The notes under the pieces were generated by a model that had not been told where the DNA came from, ran no database searches, and worked only from the letters and a program-made list of their open reading frames with translations. A stretch of DNA of 45,768 bases from Saccharopolyspora galaxeae. GTDB lineage: Bacteria > Actinomycetota > Actinomycetes > Mycobacteriales > Pseudonocardiaceae. The translations under genes were made by a program, and so were the position numbers. Shown in pieces: positions 8,010 through 16,770 of the stretch; position 1 is the stretch's first letter; the number at the start of each line of letters is the position of its first letter. The stretch spans positions 1 to 45,768 of the forward strand of contig NZ_JADDUE010000020.1 in assembly GCF_016526145.1 (NCBI RefSeq). The letters are read 5' to 3'.

Positions 8010-8420
8010 CCGCGGCTCGCGCCAGGTGAACGGATCGGCCCTGAGCCGCTGAGCGAACCGCTCTCGCGCGGACGCCGACACGCCCGGGCGCCACCCGCTC
8101 GGCGCAAGCGCATCCGGAGTGAACGACCCGTTCGACCAACCTAGTGGGGCGAACGGGACTCTCACTCACTTCCGCAGCCCCAAGGCCGACACGCCCGGGC
8201 GCCACCCGGCCCGCGCAAGCCGTCCGCAGTGAACGACCCGCTCGACCGACCCAGTGGGCCGAACGGGAGCTGCACTCGCTTCCGGGGGCGGGGTGTTCGT
8301 AGGAAGGTACGAAGATCGGCGGGTTCGGGCGTCCCCTTTTCGGAGTTTTCACCGCTGGTCAACGCGTCGGCACCGGTTGTGTACTGGGGCTCGGAGAGAC
8401 GGCCGATGCGGGAGGCGAAC
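8010..8420. promoter_or_regulatory. pucR-xdh divergent control region
   Basis: This 411-nt region separates pucR from the xanthine dehydrogenase genes. Most of it is occupied by two ~100-bp tandem repeat copies (8074-8283). The remaining stretch 8284-8420 is the likely promoter region for the xdh operon, but I cannot assign a -35/-10 pair with confidence. Confidence 0.5.
8074..8283. repeat. Two tandem ~100-bp repeat copies with internal palindrome
   Basis: Copy A (8074-8173) and copy B (8185-8283) repeat with a 111-bp period. Both open with GCCGACACGCCCGGGCGCCA and share GTGAACGACCCG, the GGGCGAACGGGA/GGCCGAACGGGA segment and a CACTC-x-CTTCC end. Inside copy A, CCCGTTCG and CGAACGGG form a perfect 8-bp inverted repeat that extends imperfectly to about 18 nt (GAGTGA near both outer ends). 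This looks like a dispersed intergenic REP-type element inserted or duplicated in the pucR-xdh promoter region. Confidence 0.85.
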
Positions 8421-9287
8421 GTGGAATTCCTCCGTCCCGACTCGTGGCGCGAAGCCCTGCGGCTCAGGGCCGAGCGACCGGCGGCGACCGTGCTGGCGGG
8501 CGGCACGGACGTGATGGTCGAGGTGAACTTCGGGCACCGCTGCCCGGACGCGCTGCTGGACCTGACCGGCATCGGCGAGCTCGCCGACTGGTCGGAGTCG
8601 GCGGGGCGGCTGCGGATCGGCGCGGGCCTGCCCTACACCCGGCTGATCGACGAGCTCGGCGACCGGCTGCCGGGGCTGGCGATGGCCGCCCGCACCGTCG
8701 GTTCGCCGCAGATCCGCAACCGCGGCACGCTCGGCGGCAACCTCGGGTCGGGCTCACCGGCCGGGGACGGCCATCCACCGCTGCTGACCTCGGACGCGCT
8801 GGTCGAGGTGGAGTCGGTGCGCGGCAGTCGCACGATCCCGATCACGGAGTTCTTCACCGGCGTCAAGCGCACCGCGCTGGCCGAGGACGAGCTGATCGCC
8901 GCCGTGCACGTCTCCCCCGCTTCCGGCCCGCAGCAGTTCGCGAAGGTGGGCACCCGCAACGCGATGGTGATCGCGGTGTGCACGTTCGCGGTCTCGCTGC
9001 ACCCAGAGTCGCAGCGGGTGGGCACCGGCGTCGGGTCGGCCGGGCCGACGCCGTTCCGCGCGACCGAGGCCGAGGACTTCCTCGCCGCGGAGCTGGACTG
9101 GGACGCCGGTGAACTCCCCGAGCGGACCGCGCAGCGCTTCGGCGAGCTCGTGTCCGCGGCGACCCGGCCGATCGATGACGTGCGCGGCACCGCCGACTAC
9201 CGCAGGCACGCGGTCGGCGTGCTGGCGCGGCGCACGCTGCGCAGGGTTTGGCAGGACTACCGCACCGGGAGGTCGCAATGCGCCTGA
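8421..9287 (+). CDS. Xanthine dehydrogenase FAD-binding subunit
   Basis: A 288-aa CoxM/XdhB-type FAD subunit. The FAD-binding signature ATVLAGGTDVMVEV is near residue 25, and VGSPQIRNRGTLGGNLGSGSPAGD is the second flavin loop. The C-terminal CO-dehydrogenase flavoprotein domain ends RRTLRRVW. It passes electrons from the molybdenum and iron-sulfur subunits to NAD+ or another acceptor. The GTG at 8421 is preferred because GGGAGG lies 5 nt upstream and family members start with EFLRP; an in-frame ATG at 8406 is the alternative. It overlaps the next gene by 10 nt, showing tight coupling. Confidence 0.92.
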   Translation: MEFLRPDSWREALRLRAERPAATVLAGGTDVMVEVNFGHRCPDALLDLTGIGELADWSESAGRLRIGAGLPYTRLIDELGDRLPGLAMAARTVGSPQIRNRGTLGGNLGSGSPAGDGHPPLLTSDALVEVESVRGSRTIPITEFFTGVKRTALAEDELIAAVHVSPASGPQQFAKVGTRNAMVIAVCTFAVSLHPESQRVGTGVGSAGPTPFRATEAEDFLAAELDWDAGELPERTAQRFGELVSAATRPIDDVRGTADYRRHAVGVLARRTLRRVWQDYRTGRSQCA

Positions 9288-9751
9288 AGCTCACCGTGAA
9301 CGGCCGCCCGCACACGGCCGACGATGTGTGGGAAGGCGAAAGCCTGCTCTACGTGCTGCGCGAACGGCTGGGCCTCGCGGGCTCGAAGAACGCTTGCGAG
9401 CAGGGCGAATGCGGTTCGTGCACGGTGAGCCTGGACGGCGTCACCGCGTGCGCCTGCCTGGTCGCGGCCGGTCAGGCCCACGGCCGCGAGGTCCGCACGG
9501 TGGAAGGGCTCGCCGACGGCGAGCGGCTCGGCGAGGTGCAGCAGGCGTTCCTCGATGCCGGTGCCGTGCAGTGCGGGTTCTGCACGCCGGGGTTGCTGGT
9601 GCAGGCCGATGATCTGCTGTCGCACCGGGCTGCGCCGTCGGATGCGGAGATCCGGGAGGCGCTGGCGGGCAATCTCTGCCGCTGCACCGGCTACGAGAAG
9701 ATCATGGATGCGGTGCGGCTGGCCGCCGAGCGGAAGGCCGCCCATGGCTGA
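9278..9751 (+). CDS. Xanthine dehydrogenase 2Fe-2S subunit
   Basis: A 157-aa small subunit of the CoxS/XdhC type. The N-terminal plant-type ferredoxin cluster has CEQGECGSC plus a downstream cysteine. The C-terminal all-helical [2Fe-2S] domain has QCGFCTPG and NLCRCTGY. It relays electrons between the molybdopterin and FAD subunits. The ATG at 9278 has GGGAGG 5 nt upstream and overlaps the end of the FAD gene; its own end overlaps the next start. Confidence 0.96.
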   Translation: MRLKLTVNGRPHTADDVWEGESLLYVLRERLGLAGSKNACEQGECGSCTVSLDGVTACACLVAAGQAHGREVRTVEGLADGERLGEVQQAFLDAGAVQCGFCTPGLLVQADDLLSHRAAPSDAEIREALAGNLCRCTGYEKIMDAVRLAAERKAAHG

Positions 9752-11111
9752 GCGACCGCAACGACTGGTGCTGCACGGCGCAGCGGTGGCCACTGTGGAC
9801 GGTCCGGAGCACGCGGAAGGGCACGTGGTGCTCGACGGCGACCGGATCGCCGCGGTCGGGCCGGGCGGCCCGGAACCCGGCGGCCGGCGGATGGACGTCA
9901 GCGGTTGCCTGATCACTCCGGGTCTGATCAACACCCACCACCACCTCTACCAGTGGGCGACCCGCGGGTACGCGGCGGATTCCACGCTGTTCGAGTGGCT
10001 GACCCGGCTGTACCCGGTGTGGGCCGGGCTGGACGAGGAGATCGTGCACGCGGCCGCCTCGGCAGGGCTGGCGCAGCTGGCGCTGTCCGGTGCGACAACG
10101 GTCGCCGACCACCACTACGTGTTCCCGGACGACGGCGGCGACGTGTTCGGCGCGGTGGTCTCGGCCGCCCGGCGGATCGGACTGCGGCTGCACGCGGTCC
10201 GCGGCTCGATGGACCGCGGCGAGTCCCACGGCGGCCTGCCGCCGGATTCCCTGGTCGAGGACATCGACAACGCGCTCGCCGGGACGGACGAGGCGATCGC
10301 CCGGTTCCACGATCCGGCTCCGGACGCGCAGATCCGGGTGGCGGCGGGGCCGTGCTCGCCGTTCACGGTGAGCACCGAGCTGATGCGCCGCAGCGCCGAG
10401 CTGGCGCGATCGCGCGGCGTGCGGCTGCACACCCACCTCGCGGAAACCGTCGATGAGCAGCGGCAATGCCTCGCCGAATTCGGCCGCACGCCCGCGGAGC
10501 ACGCCGACGAGCTCGGCTGGATCGGGCCGGACGTGTGGCTCGCGCACACCGTGCACCTCGCCGACGAGGCTGTCGCGCGACTGGCCGAGACACGCACCGG
10601 CTCGGCGCACTGCCCGAGCTCGAACGGCCGCCTCGGCGCCGGTGTCGCACCGTTGCGCGCCATGCTCGACGCCGGGGTCCACGTGGGGCTGGGCGTGGAC
10701 GGTGTCGCCTCCAACGAAGCAGGCGGTCTCGGCGAGGAGATGCGGCAAGCGCTGCTCACCGCCCGCGCGCAGCACGGGCCGCGCGCCCTGTCGGTCCGCG
10801 AGGCGCTGTGGACGGCGACGCTCGGTGGGGCGCATTGCCTTGGCAGGCAACAGGAAATCGGCTCGCTCACGCCGGGCAAGCTCGCCGACGTGGCGGTGTG
10901 GGAACTCGACGACCTGGGACACGCGGGCATCGCCGACCCGGTCGCCGCGCTGGTGCTCGGCCCGCTGCCAAGACTGCGGTTGCTGGTGCGCGGCGGACGG
11001 ATCGTCGTGCGGGACGGACACCTGCTCCCGGTGTCCGAAGTGGACCTGACCCGGGAACTGCGCGGCGCCGCCGACCGGATCCGGGCGAACGCACAGGAGG
11101 TAGCCCGATGA
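9744..11111 (+). CDS. 8-oxoguanine deaminase-like amidohydrolase
   Basis: A 455-aa metal-dependent amidohydrolase. The first metal site is NTHHHLYQW (~residue 72). Further features are GPCSPFTVST, HTHLAE-T with the metal/substrate His (~233), the HTVHL histidine, HCPSSNGRLGAG and the catalytic VDGVASNEAG aspartate region. This motif set and length fit the 8-oxoguanine/guanine/cytosine deaminase branch that makes uric acid from 8-oxoguanine or xanthine from guanine. It is inserted between the 2Fe-2S and molybdenum subunit genes, overlapping both (8 nt and 4 nt), so it is co-translated with the dehydrogenase. Guanine itself is probably handled by the separate deaminase at 13582. Confidence 0.87.
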   Translation: MAERPQRLVLHGAAVATVDGPEHAEGHVVLDGDRIAAVGPGGPEPGGRRMDVSGCLITPGLINTHHHLYQWATRGYAADSTLFEWLTRLYPVWAGLDEEIVHAAASAGLAQLALSGATTVADHHYVFPDDGGDVFGAVVSAARRIGLRLHAVRGSMDRGESHGGLPPDSLVEDIDNALAGTDEAIARFHDPAPDAQIRVAAGPCSPFTVSTELMRRSAELARSRGVRLHTHLAETVDEQRQCLAEFGRTPAEHADELGWIGPDVWLAHTVHLADEAVARLAETRTGSAHCPSSNGRLGAGVAPLRAMLDAGVHVGLGVDGVASNEAGGLGEEMRQALLTARAQHGPRALSVREALWTATLGGAHCLGRQQEIGSLTPGKLADVAVWELDDLGHAGIADPVAALVLGPLPRLRLLVRGGRIVVRDGHLLPVSEVDLTRELRGAADRIRANAQEVAR

Positions 11112-13402
11112 GCGGCCCGACCCGCAGCCCGCAACACCTCGACACCGGGATCACCGGCGGAGTCGGGGAATCGCCGATCCGCCCGGACGGCACGCTGAAG
11201 GTGCGCGGCGAGTACGCCTACTCCTCCGACCTGTGGGCCGAGGACATGCTGTGGGGCGCCACGCTGCGCAGTCCGCACCCGCACGCCCGGATCCGCTCGG
11301 TCCACATCGGACCTGCGTTGCGGGTTCCCGGCGTGCACGCGGTGCTGACCGCCGAAGACGTGCCGGGCCCGAACCGGTACGGGCTGAAGGAGCAGGACCA
11401 GCCGGTGCTGGCCGAGGACGTCGTGCGGTACAAGGGCGAGGCCGTCGCGCTGGTCGCCGCCGACCACCCGGAGACGGCGCGCCGCGCGCTGGAGCGCATC
11501 GAGGTGGACTACGAGGTGCTCGACCCGGTCCTCGACGCCGAGCTGGTCGCGCACGACGACTCGCTGCCGAAGCTGCACGAGCACGGCAACGTGGTGCGCC
11601 ACCAGGTGATCCGCAAGGGCGACCCGGCCGCGACCGCCGAGGTCGTGGTCTCCGGCGTCTACACCGTCGGGATGCAGGACCAGGCGTTCCTCGGTCCGGA
11701 GTCCGGGCTGGCGCTGCCCGCCGAGGACGGCGGGGTGGACCTGTACCTGGCCACGCAGGACCTGCACTCCGACCGCAAGCAGACCGCGGCCGCGCTGGAC
11801 CTGCCGGAGGAGAAGGTGCGCATGACGTTGTCCGGCGTCGGCGGCGCGTTCGGCGGCAGGGAGGACCTGTCGATCCAGGTGCACGTGTGCCTGCTCGCCC
11901 TGCACACCGGGAAACCGGTGAAGATGGTCTACAACCGGGAGGAGTCGTTCCACGGCCACGTGCACCGGCACCCGGCGAAGATGTACTACGAGCACGGCGC
12001 CACCCGGGACGGGACGCTGGTCTACGTCAAGGCCCGGCAGTACTTCGACGGCGGCGCCTACGCGTCGAAAACCCCCGTGGTGGTGGGGAACGCGAGCACG
12101 CTCGGCGTCGGGCCGTATCGAGTGCCCAATGTGGACATCGAGTCCTGGGGCCTCTACACCAACAACCCGCCGTGCGGTGCGATGCGCGGGCTCGGCGCGG
12201 TGCAGCCCACTTTCGCCTACGAGTCCCAAATGGACAGACTGGCCGATGAGCTGGGCGTGGACCCTGCTGATCTGCGCATCCGCAACGCGATCGCGCAGGG
12301 CGACCAGATCCCGACCGGGCAGCGGCTGGACTACCCGGCGCCGGTGGCCGAGCTGCTGCAACGGCTCAAGACGATCCCGCTGCCCGAGCGGCCGCAGCAC
12401 CGCGACATCCGCGACCTGCCGGGCGGGGTGTCCAACACGACGCACGGCGAAGGCGTGGTGCGCGGGATCGGTTACGGCGTCACGATCAAGAACATCTGCT
12501 ACTCCGAAGGCGCCGACGACTACTCCACCGCGCGGGTGCGGCTCGCGGTCGTCGGCGGCGAGCCGCTCGCCGAGGTGCACACCGCGGCCGCCGAGGTCGG
12601 TCAGGGCCTGGTGACGGTGCAGCAGCAGATCGCGCGGACCGAGCTCGGCGTCGAACGGGTCGTGATCCACCCGAACGACACCTCCGTCGGCGCCGCCGGG
12701 TCGAGCTCGGCGTCGCGGCAGACCTACGTCACCGGCGGGGCCGTGCAGACCTCCTGCGCAGCGGTGCGGGGGCTCGTGCTGCAACGGGCGGCCGAACAGC
12801 ACGGTCTCGAACCGGGCTCGCTGTCGCTGGCGGGCGGCAAGGTCGTCTCCGAACGGGCCGGGGTGCTCGCCGACCTCGCCGACGTGCTCGGCGACGAGGT
12901 GATCGAGCTGACCCGCGAATACCACCACCGGCCGACGTTGCCGATGGACGCCGACGGGGTCAGCGAGCTGGTGCAGGTGCAGCACGCCTTCTCGGCGCAC
13001 CGCGCGATCGTCGACGTGGACACCGAACTCGGGCTGGTCAAGGTCGTGCGGCTGGACTGCGTGCAGGACGTCGGCAAGGCGGTGCACCCCGAAGCGATCA
13101 TCGGGCAGGTCCAGGGCGGCTCCGCGCAGGGCCTCGGGCTCGCGGTGATGGAGGAGGTGCAGGTCAGCGGCGGGGAGATGCGCAACGCGTCGTTCACCGA
13201 CTACCTGATCCCGACGATCCTTGACATGCCGCCGATGGAGATCGACATCATCGAGCGCGGCGACCCGCACGCGCCCTACGGCGTGCGCGGCGTGGGCGAG
13301 CCGCCGACGATCTCGACCACGCCGGCCGTGGTCGCCGCGATCCGCGCGGCCACCGGCCATCGGCTCACCCACGTGCCGGTGGCACCGCACCACCTCATCT
13401 GA
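11108..13402 (+). CDS. Xanthine dehydrogenase molybdopterin subunit
   Basis: A 764-aa large subunit of the XDH/CoxL family that hydroxylates hypoxanthine/xanthine to urate. Seen are the N-terminal aldehyde-oxidase hammerhead domain (GEYAYSSDLWAEDMLWG onward), the molybdopterin loops GVGGAFGGRED and CGAMRGLGAVQPTFAYE, EVGQGLVTVQQQIA, GSSSASRQTYVTGGA, and the C-terminal GVRGVGEPP carrying the catalytic glutamate. The ATG at 11108 overlaps the upstream deaminase by 4 nt. It is the last gene of the tightly packed four-gene set. Confidence 0.95.
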   Translation: MSGPTRSPQHLDTGITGGVGESPIRPDGTLKVRGEYAYSSDLWAEDMLWGATLRSPHPHARIRSVHIGPALRVPGVHAVLTAEDVPGPNRYGLKEQDQPVLAEDVVRYKGEAVALVAADHPETARRALERIEVDYEVLDPVLDAELVAHDDSLPKLHEHGNVVRHQVIRKGDPAATAEVVVSGVYTVGMQDQAFLGPESGLALPAEDGGVDLYLATQDLHSDRKQTAAALDLPEEKVRMTLSGVGGAFGGREDLSIQVHVCLLALHTGKPVKMVYNREESFHGHVHRHPAKMYYEHGATRDGTLVYVKARQYFDGGAYASKTPVVVGNASTLGVGPYRVPNVDIESWGLYTNNPPCGAMRGLGAVQPTFAYESQMDRLADELGVDPADLRIRNAIAQGDQIPTGQRLDYPAPVAELLQRLKTIPLPERPQHRDIRDLPGGVSNTTHGEGVVRGIGYGVTIKNICYSEGADDYSTARVRLAVVGGEPLAEVHTAAAEVGQGLVTVQQQIARTELGVERVVIHPNDTSVGAAGSSSASRQTYVTGGAVQTSCAAVRGLVLQRAAEQHGLEPGSLSLAGGKVVSERAGVLADLADVLGDEVIELTREYHHRPTLPMDADGVSELVQVQHAFSAHRAIVDVDTELGLVKVVRLDCVQDVGKAVHPEAIIGQVQGGSAQGLGLAVMEEVQVSGGEMRNASFTDYLIPTILDMPPMEIDIIERGDPHAPYGVRGVGEPPTISTTPAVVAAIRAATGHRLTHVPVAPHHLI

Positions 13403-13471
13403 GCGCGGGTCTTCGAACTTGGTCGCTCGGCGGAACCGCAGGCACCGCCGACCGGCCTGCGCAGGTGACGG

Positions 13472-13489
13472 AAGCGGCTGAGGCCGCTT
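13472..13489 (+). terminator. Hairpin downstream of the xdh operon
   Basis: AAGCGGC (13472-13478) pairs with GCCGCTT (13483-13489) around TGAG, about 70 nt past the molybdenum-subunit stop and 93 nt before the guanine deaminase start. There is no T-run, so it may be a weak terminator. Confidence 0.45.
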
Positions 13490-13581
13490 GAGAAGAGCCA
13501 ACACCAGAACCGGGACCGGCACTGAGCCGCCGACCCACTTCGCGCGCCCGTGCGCGTTTCACGAGAAACCGGGAGAGATCT

Positions 13582-14076
13582 GTGTCCACCGAAACCGATT
13601 CCGCGGCGAGCACCGACACCGGCTGGACGGCCGAAGCCGTGCGGATGGCCACCGGCAGCGTCGACGAAGGCGGCGGCCCGTTCGGCGCGCTGGTGCTGCG
13701 CGGCGGCCGGCGGATCGCGAGCGGCACCAACCTGGTCACCGCCGACCTGGACCCGACCGCGCACGGCGAGGTGACCGCGATCCGCCGCGCCTGCCGCGCG
13801 CTGGGCACCTTCAGCCTCGCCGGGTGCGTGCTGGTCAGCTCGTGCGAACCGTGCCCGATGTGCCTGGCCGCGGCGTTGTGGGCGCGGCTGGACCGGGTGC
13901 TCTACGCCGCCGACCGCGAGGACGCTGCGCACGCCGGGTTCGACGACCGCGCGTTCCACGACCTGTTCCGCGACCCGGGCAAGCCGTGGCCCACCGAGGT
14001 CCGCCAGATCGCCTTGGACGAGCGCAACGCGCCGTTCGACCGGTGGCTGGCCAAGCCCGACCGGGTCGAGTACTGA
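13582..14076 (+). CDS. guaD: Guanine deaminase, CMP/dCMP deaminase fold
   Basis: A 164-aa zinc deaminase. The zinc site is THGE-T style (TAHGEVTAIRRA, ligand His and catalytic Glu near residue 60) and CEPCPMC (~93-99). Length and motifs fit the bacterial GuaD type that converts guanine to xanthine, the substrate of the dehydrogenase upstream. GTG at 13582 with GGGAGAG upstream. The C-terminal part (ERNAPFDRWL) is in the position where GuaD proteins complete the partner active site in a domain-swapped dimer. Confidence 0.87.
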   Translation: MSTETDSAASTDTGWTAEAVRMATGSVDEGGGPFGALVLRGGRRIASGTNLVTADLDPTAHGEVTAIRRACRALGTFSLAGCVLVSSCEPCPMCLAAALWARLDRVLYAADREDAAHAGFDDRAFHDLFRDPGKPWPTEVRQIALDERNAPFDRWLAKPDRVEY

Positions 14077-14264
14077 CGCCTGCCGCGGATCCGCGCAGGC
14101 CGCCGACAGGTTCGACAAGCGGCGATCAGCCGGTGATCGGCGCCGCAGCTGCGCGAACCACCTTCCGCACGCTGCCACCGAGGTAGCAACTCCCGAACCC
14201 GAGCCCGGAACCACCGGGCCGCGCCGTCCTGCGCGAAAAACCCGAAGTCGCGAACGGAGGCTCA

Positions 14265-15695
14265 ATGCTGCGCCAGAAGTCCGCCCCGATCGACCGCTAC
14301 TTCCGCATCACCGAGCGCGGTTCCACCGTCGGCCGCGAGTTCCGCGGGGGCCTGACCACGTTCGTCGCGATGTCCTACATCGTGCTGCTCAACCCGCTGA
14401 TCCTCGGCTCGGCCGCGGACCGCACCGGCGCGACGCTGAACACCACCCAGCTCACCACGGCCACCGCGTTGTGCGCGGGCGTGATGACCGTGCTGATGGG
14501 CGTGGTCGGCAACGCGCCGCTGGCGATGGCCGCCGGGCTCGGCGTCATCCCGGTGGTGGCGTTCACCATCGCGCCCGCGATGACCTGGCCGGAGGCGTTC
14601 GGGCTGGTGGTGCTCGCGGGCGCGGCGATCGTCGTGCTGGCCGTCAGCGGCCTGCGGGAGCGGATCATCCTGGCCATCCCGCCGCCGCTGAAGACCGCGC
14701 TCACCGTCGGCATCGGCCTCTACATCGCGCTGGTCGGACTGGTCAGCGCGGGGATCGTCACCCGCAAACCGGACTCGGCCGGAACCACCGTGCCGGTGCA
14801 GCTCGGCAGCGGCCCGGACGCGCACCTGGTGGGCTGGCCGAGCGCGCTGTTCTGCCTGACGCTGCTGCTGATGATCGTGCTGGTGGCCCGTCGGGTGCCC
14901 GGCGCGATCCTGCTGGCCATCGCAGTCGGCACGGTGGCCTCGATGCTGGTGCAGGCGGTGTTCGAGGTGCCCGCCGAGCAGTGGGGAGTGATCATCCCCG
15001 AGGTTCCCGGCTCGCTGGTGTCCGCGCCCGATCTCGGCACGTTCGGGCGAGTCGACCTGTTCGGCGGTTTCACCTCCGCCGGGGCGGTGGCCGGTGCGGC
15101 GTTCCTGTTCACCCTGGTGCTGTCCGGGTTCTTCGACGCGATGGGCACGATCACCAGCGTGAGCCGGGAAGCGGGACTGACCACCGGCGCCGACGGCTCG
15201 GTTCCCGCGATGGGGCGAATCCTGCTGGTCGACGGGTTCGGCGCGGTGGCGGGCGGAGTCACCGGCAGCGCACCCAACACCGTGTTCCTGGAATCGGCCG
15301 CCGGTGTCGGGGAAGGCGCCCGGACCGGGCTGGCCAGCGTGCTCACCGGACTGCTGTTCGTGGCCACGACCCTGTTCACGCCGCTGGCCGGAGTCGTTCC
15401 CGCGCAGGCGGCGGCTCCGGCGCTGGTGCTGGTCGGCGGCATGATGATGGCGCAGTGCAGGCACATCCCGTGGGACGACGCGAGCTACGTGCTGCCGGTG
15501 TTCCTCACCATCGCGGTCATCCCGTTCACCTACTCGATCACCAACGGCATCGGTGCGGGCCTGATCGCGTTCTGCGCGATCCGCGTGTGCACCGGCAGAG
15601 CCCGGGAACTCGGCGGGCTGCTGATCGGTCTGTCGGCGGTGTTCGCGCTGTACTTCGGGATCGAAGGCGTGGAGGGACTGCTGCGGCTGGGGTGA
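14265..15695 (+). CDS. Purine permease, AzgA/NCS2 family
   Basis: A 476-aa membrane protein with about 12-13 hydrophobic spans. The opening TERGSTVGREFRGGLTTFVAMSYIVLLNP is the AzgA-subfamily signature, as in B. subtilis PbuG/PbuO and E. coli GhxP/AdeP for hypoxanthine, guanine and adenine. Further markers are LAMAAGLGVIPVVAFTI, FFDAMGTITSVSREAGL and GSAPNTVFLESAAGVGEGARTGLASV. The ATG at 14265 has ACGGAGG 5 nt upstream. It supplies purines to the deaminases and dehydrogenase encoded immediately upstream. Confidence 0.94.
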   Translation: MLRQKSAPIDRYFRITERGSTVGREFRGGLTTFVAMSYIVLLNPLILGSAADRTGATLNTTQLTTATALCAGVMTVLMGVVGNAPLAMAAGLGVIPVVAFTIAPAMTWPEAFGLVVLAGAAIVVLAVSGLRERIILAIPPPLKTALTVGIGLYIALVGLVSAGIVTRKPDSAGTTVPVQLGSGPDAHLVGWPSALFCLTLLLMIVLVARRVPGAILLAIAVGTVASMLVQAVFEVPAEQWGVIIPEVPGSLVSAPDLGTFGRVDLFGGFTSAGAVAGAAFLFTLVLSGFFDAMGTITSVSREAGLTTGADGSVPAMGRILLVDGFGAVAGGVTGSAPNTVFLESAAGVGEGARTGLASVLTGLLFVATTLFTPLAGVVPAQAAAPALVLVGGMMMAQCRHIPWDDASYVLPVFLTIAVIPFTYSITNGIGAGLIAFCAIRVCTGRARELGGLLIGLSAVFALYFGIEGVEGLLRLG

Positions 15696-15708
15696 TGAGC
15701 AATGGGGG

Positions 15709-16302
15709 ATGAGTAATCTGCCGCCCATGCGAACAGCAGGTGTCGTGCTGGCAGCAGGCGCGGGCCGCCGGTTCGGCAAGCCGAAGGCGCTCGTCGAATA
15801 CCGCGGCGCCCTGCTCGTCGACCGGGCCGCTCAGGTGCTCGCCGCAGGTGGTTGTGCACCCGTGCTGGTGGTGCTCGGCGCCGCGGCCGACGAAGTGCGA
15901 AGCCGCGCGCAGCTGCGGAACGTCTCGGTGGTCCCCAACCCGGAGTGGCCCAGCGGCATGGGCTCGTCGCTGCGCGCCGCGCTCACCGCGCTCGACGACG
16001 AGCCGGACGACGTCGCGGCCGCGGCGGTGCTGCCCGTGGACATGCCCGGAGTCACCGCCGAAGCCGTCCGCCGGGTCGTCGCGCACACCGCCGAGGACGC
16101 CCTCGCCGCTGCCGCGATCGAGCAACGACGCAGTCACCCGGTGTTACTGGGGCGTGCGCACTGGCGGGCAGCAGCGGAGCGCGCGATCGGCGACGCGGGT
16201 GCGCGCGGTTACCTGCGTGCGCACGACGTCACCCTGGTGAGCTGCGACGGCATCTCGGAAGGTTTCGATATCGACAGTCCCGAAGACCTCGCTGACGGCT
16301 AA
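15709..16302 (+). CDS. Molybdenum cofactor cytidylyltransferase (MocA-like)
   Basis: A 197-aa nucleotidyltransferase. VVLAAGAGRRFGKPKAL is the NTP-binding loop (~residues 11-28). LPVDMPGVTAEAVRRV supplies the metal-binding Asp. RRSHPVLLGR and GFDIDSPEDL complete the MobA/MocA-like fold. MocA makes molybdopterin cytosine dinucleotide for XDH-family enzymes, which explains its place 13 nt after the permease at the end of the purine run. The ATG at 15709 is directly preceded by GGGGG, too close for ideal spacing; ATG at 15727 is the alternative and begins closer to the conserved domain. Confidence 0.88.
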   Translation: MSNLPPMRTAGVVLAAGAGRRFGKPKALVEYRGALLVDRAAQVLAAGGCAPVLVVLGAAADEVRSRAQLRNVSVVPNPEWPSGMGSSLRAALTALDDEPDDVAAAAVLPVDMPGVTAEAVRRVVAHTAEDALAAAAIEQRRSHPVLLGRAHWRAAAERAIGDAGARGYLRAHDVTLVSCDGISEGFDIDSPEDLADG

Positions 16303-16431
16303 CCCGTAGAGTCGGCGGTCACGCTGAGGTGACTCGGCGGCCACGGCCGAGGCCGCGACGCCCGCAAGGCAGGCGCGCCACCCGGCCGATGCGCGGAGTC
16401 ACCGTCCGCAACCGCGCGACGGGGAGGCAAC

Positions 16432-16734
16432 ATGGCAACGGGACACATAACCGCCAACTACGTGCCGGACGGCGACGACTGGTCCGTCACCGTCTCGGCC
16501 GACGGCAACACCCGAACCGCACGCGCACCCGGTCTCATCGCAGCCAGGGACCAGGCCGACCAGATCATCGAGCACCTCGCCCCGAACTCCAGCGGCCGCG
16601 TGGTGATCCACCTGCTCAACGGCGACGGATTCGCGTTCAGCACGGCCTACCTGCAGGCCCGGCACGGCCTCTCGGACGAGGCGACGCGGCAGGCCGCGGC
16701 CGCCGCCGACGCCTCCAGCAACGCGCCGCGGTGA
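16432..16734 (+). CDS. Small conserved hypothetical protein, 100 aa
   Basis: A clear ribosome site (GGGGAGG, 5 nt upstream) precedes the ATG at 16432. The pattern of a short beta meander (ITANYVPDGDDWSVTVSAD) and a helix (GLIAARDQADQIIEHLA) resembles the HicB-type fold. There is no adjacent HicA-like toxin and no DNA-binding tail, so no toxin-antitoxin role is claimed. The C-terminal 20 residues are Ala-rich and probably disordered. It stands alone between mocA and a TetR gene. Confidence 0.72.
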   Translation: MATGHITANYVPDGDDWSVTVSADGNTRTARAPGLIAARDQADQIIEHLAPNSSGRVVIHLLNGDGFAFSTAYLQARHGLSDEATRQAAAAADASSNAPR

Positions 16735-16770
16735 TCCGATGCGCGCACGCAGCCCGTCGCCCTCTCTAGG

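Noticed and set aside
6358-8352. Minus-strand 664-codon frame over pucR
   Set aside because: Shifted frame with Arg/Gly/Ala-rich translation; the overlapping pucR frame carries the conserved domains.
10115-13522. Minus-strand frame of 1135 codons
   Set aside because: Antisense shadow of the deaminase and xanthine dehydrogenase genes, which have complete family motifs; the product is Arg/His/Pro-rich without domains.
14262-15779. Minus-strand 505-codon frame over the purine permease
   Set aside because: Arg/Gln/His-rich antisense shadow of a gene with clear AzgA-family motifs.
16432-16734. HicB antitoxin of a toxin-antitoxin pair
   Set aside because: The fold pattern is only suggestive; no HicA-like gene lies beside it and no DNA-binding tail is present.
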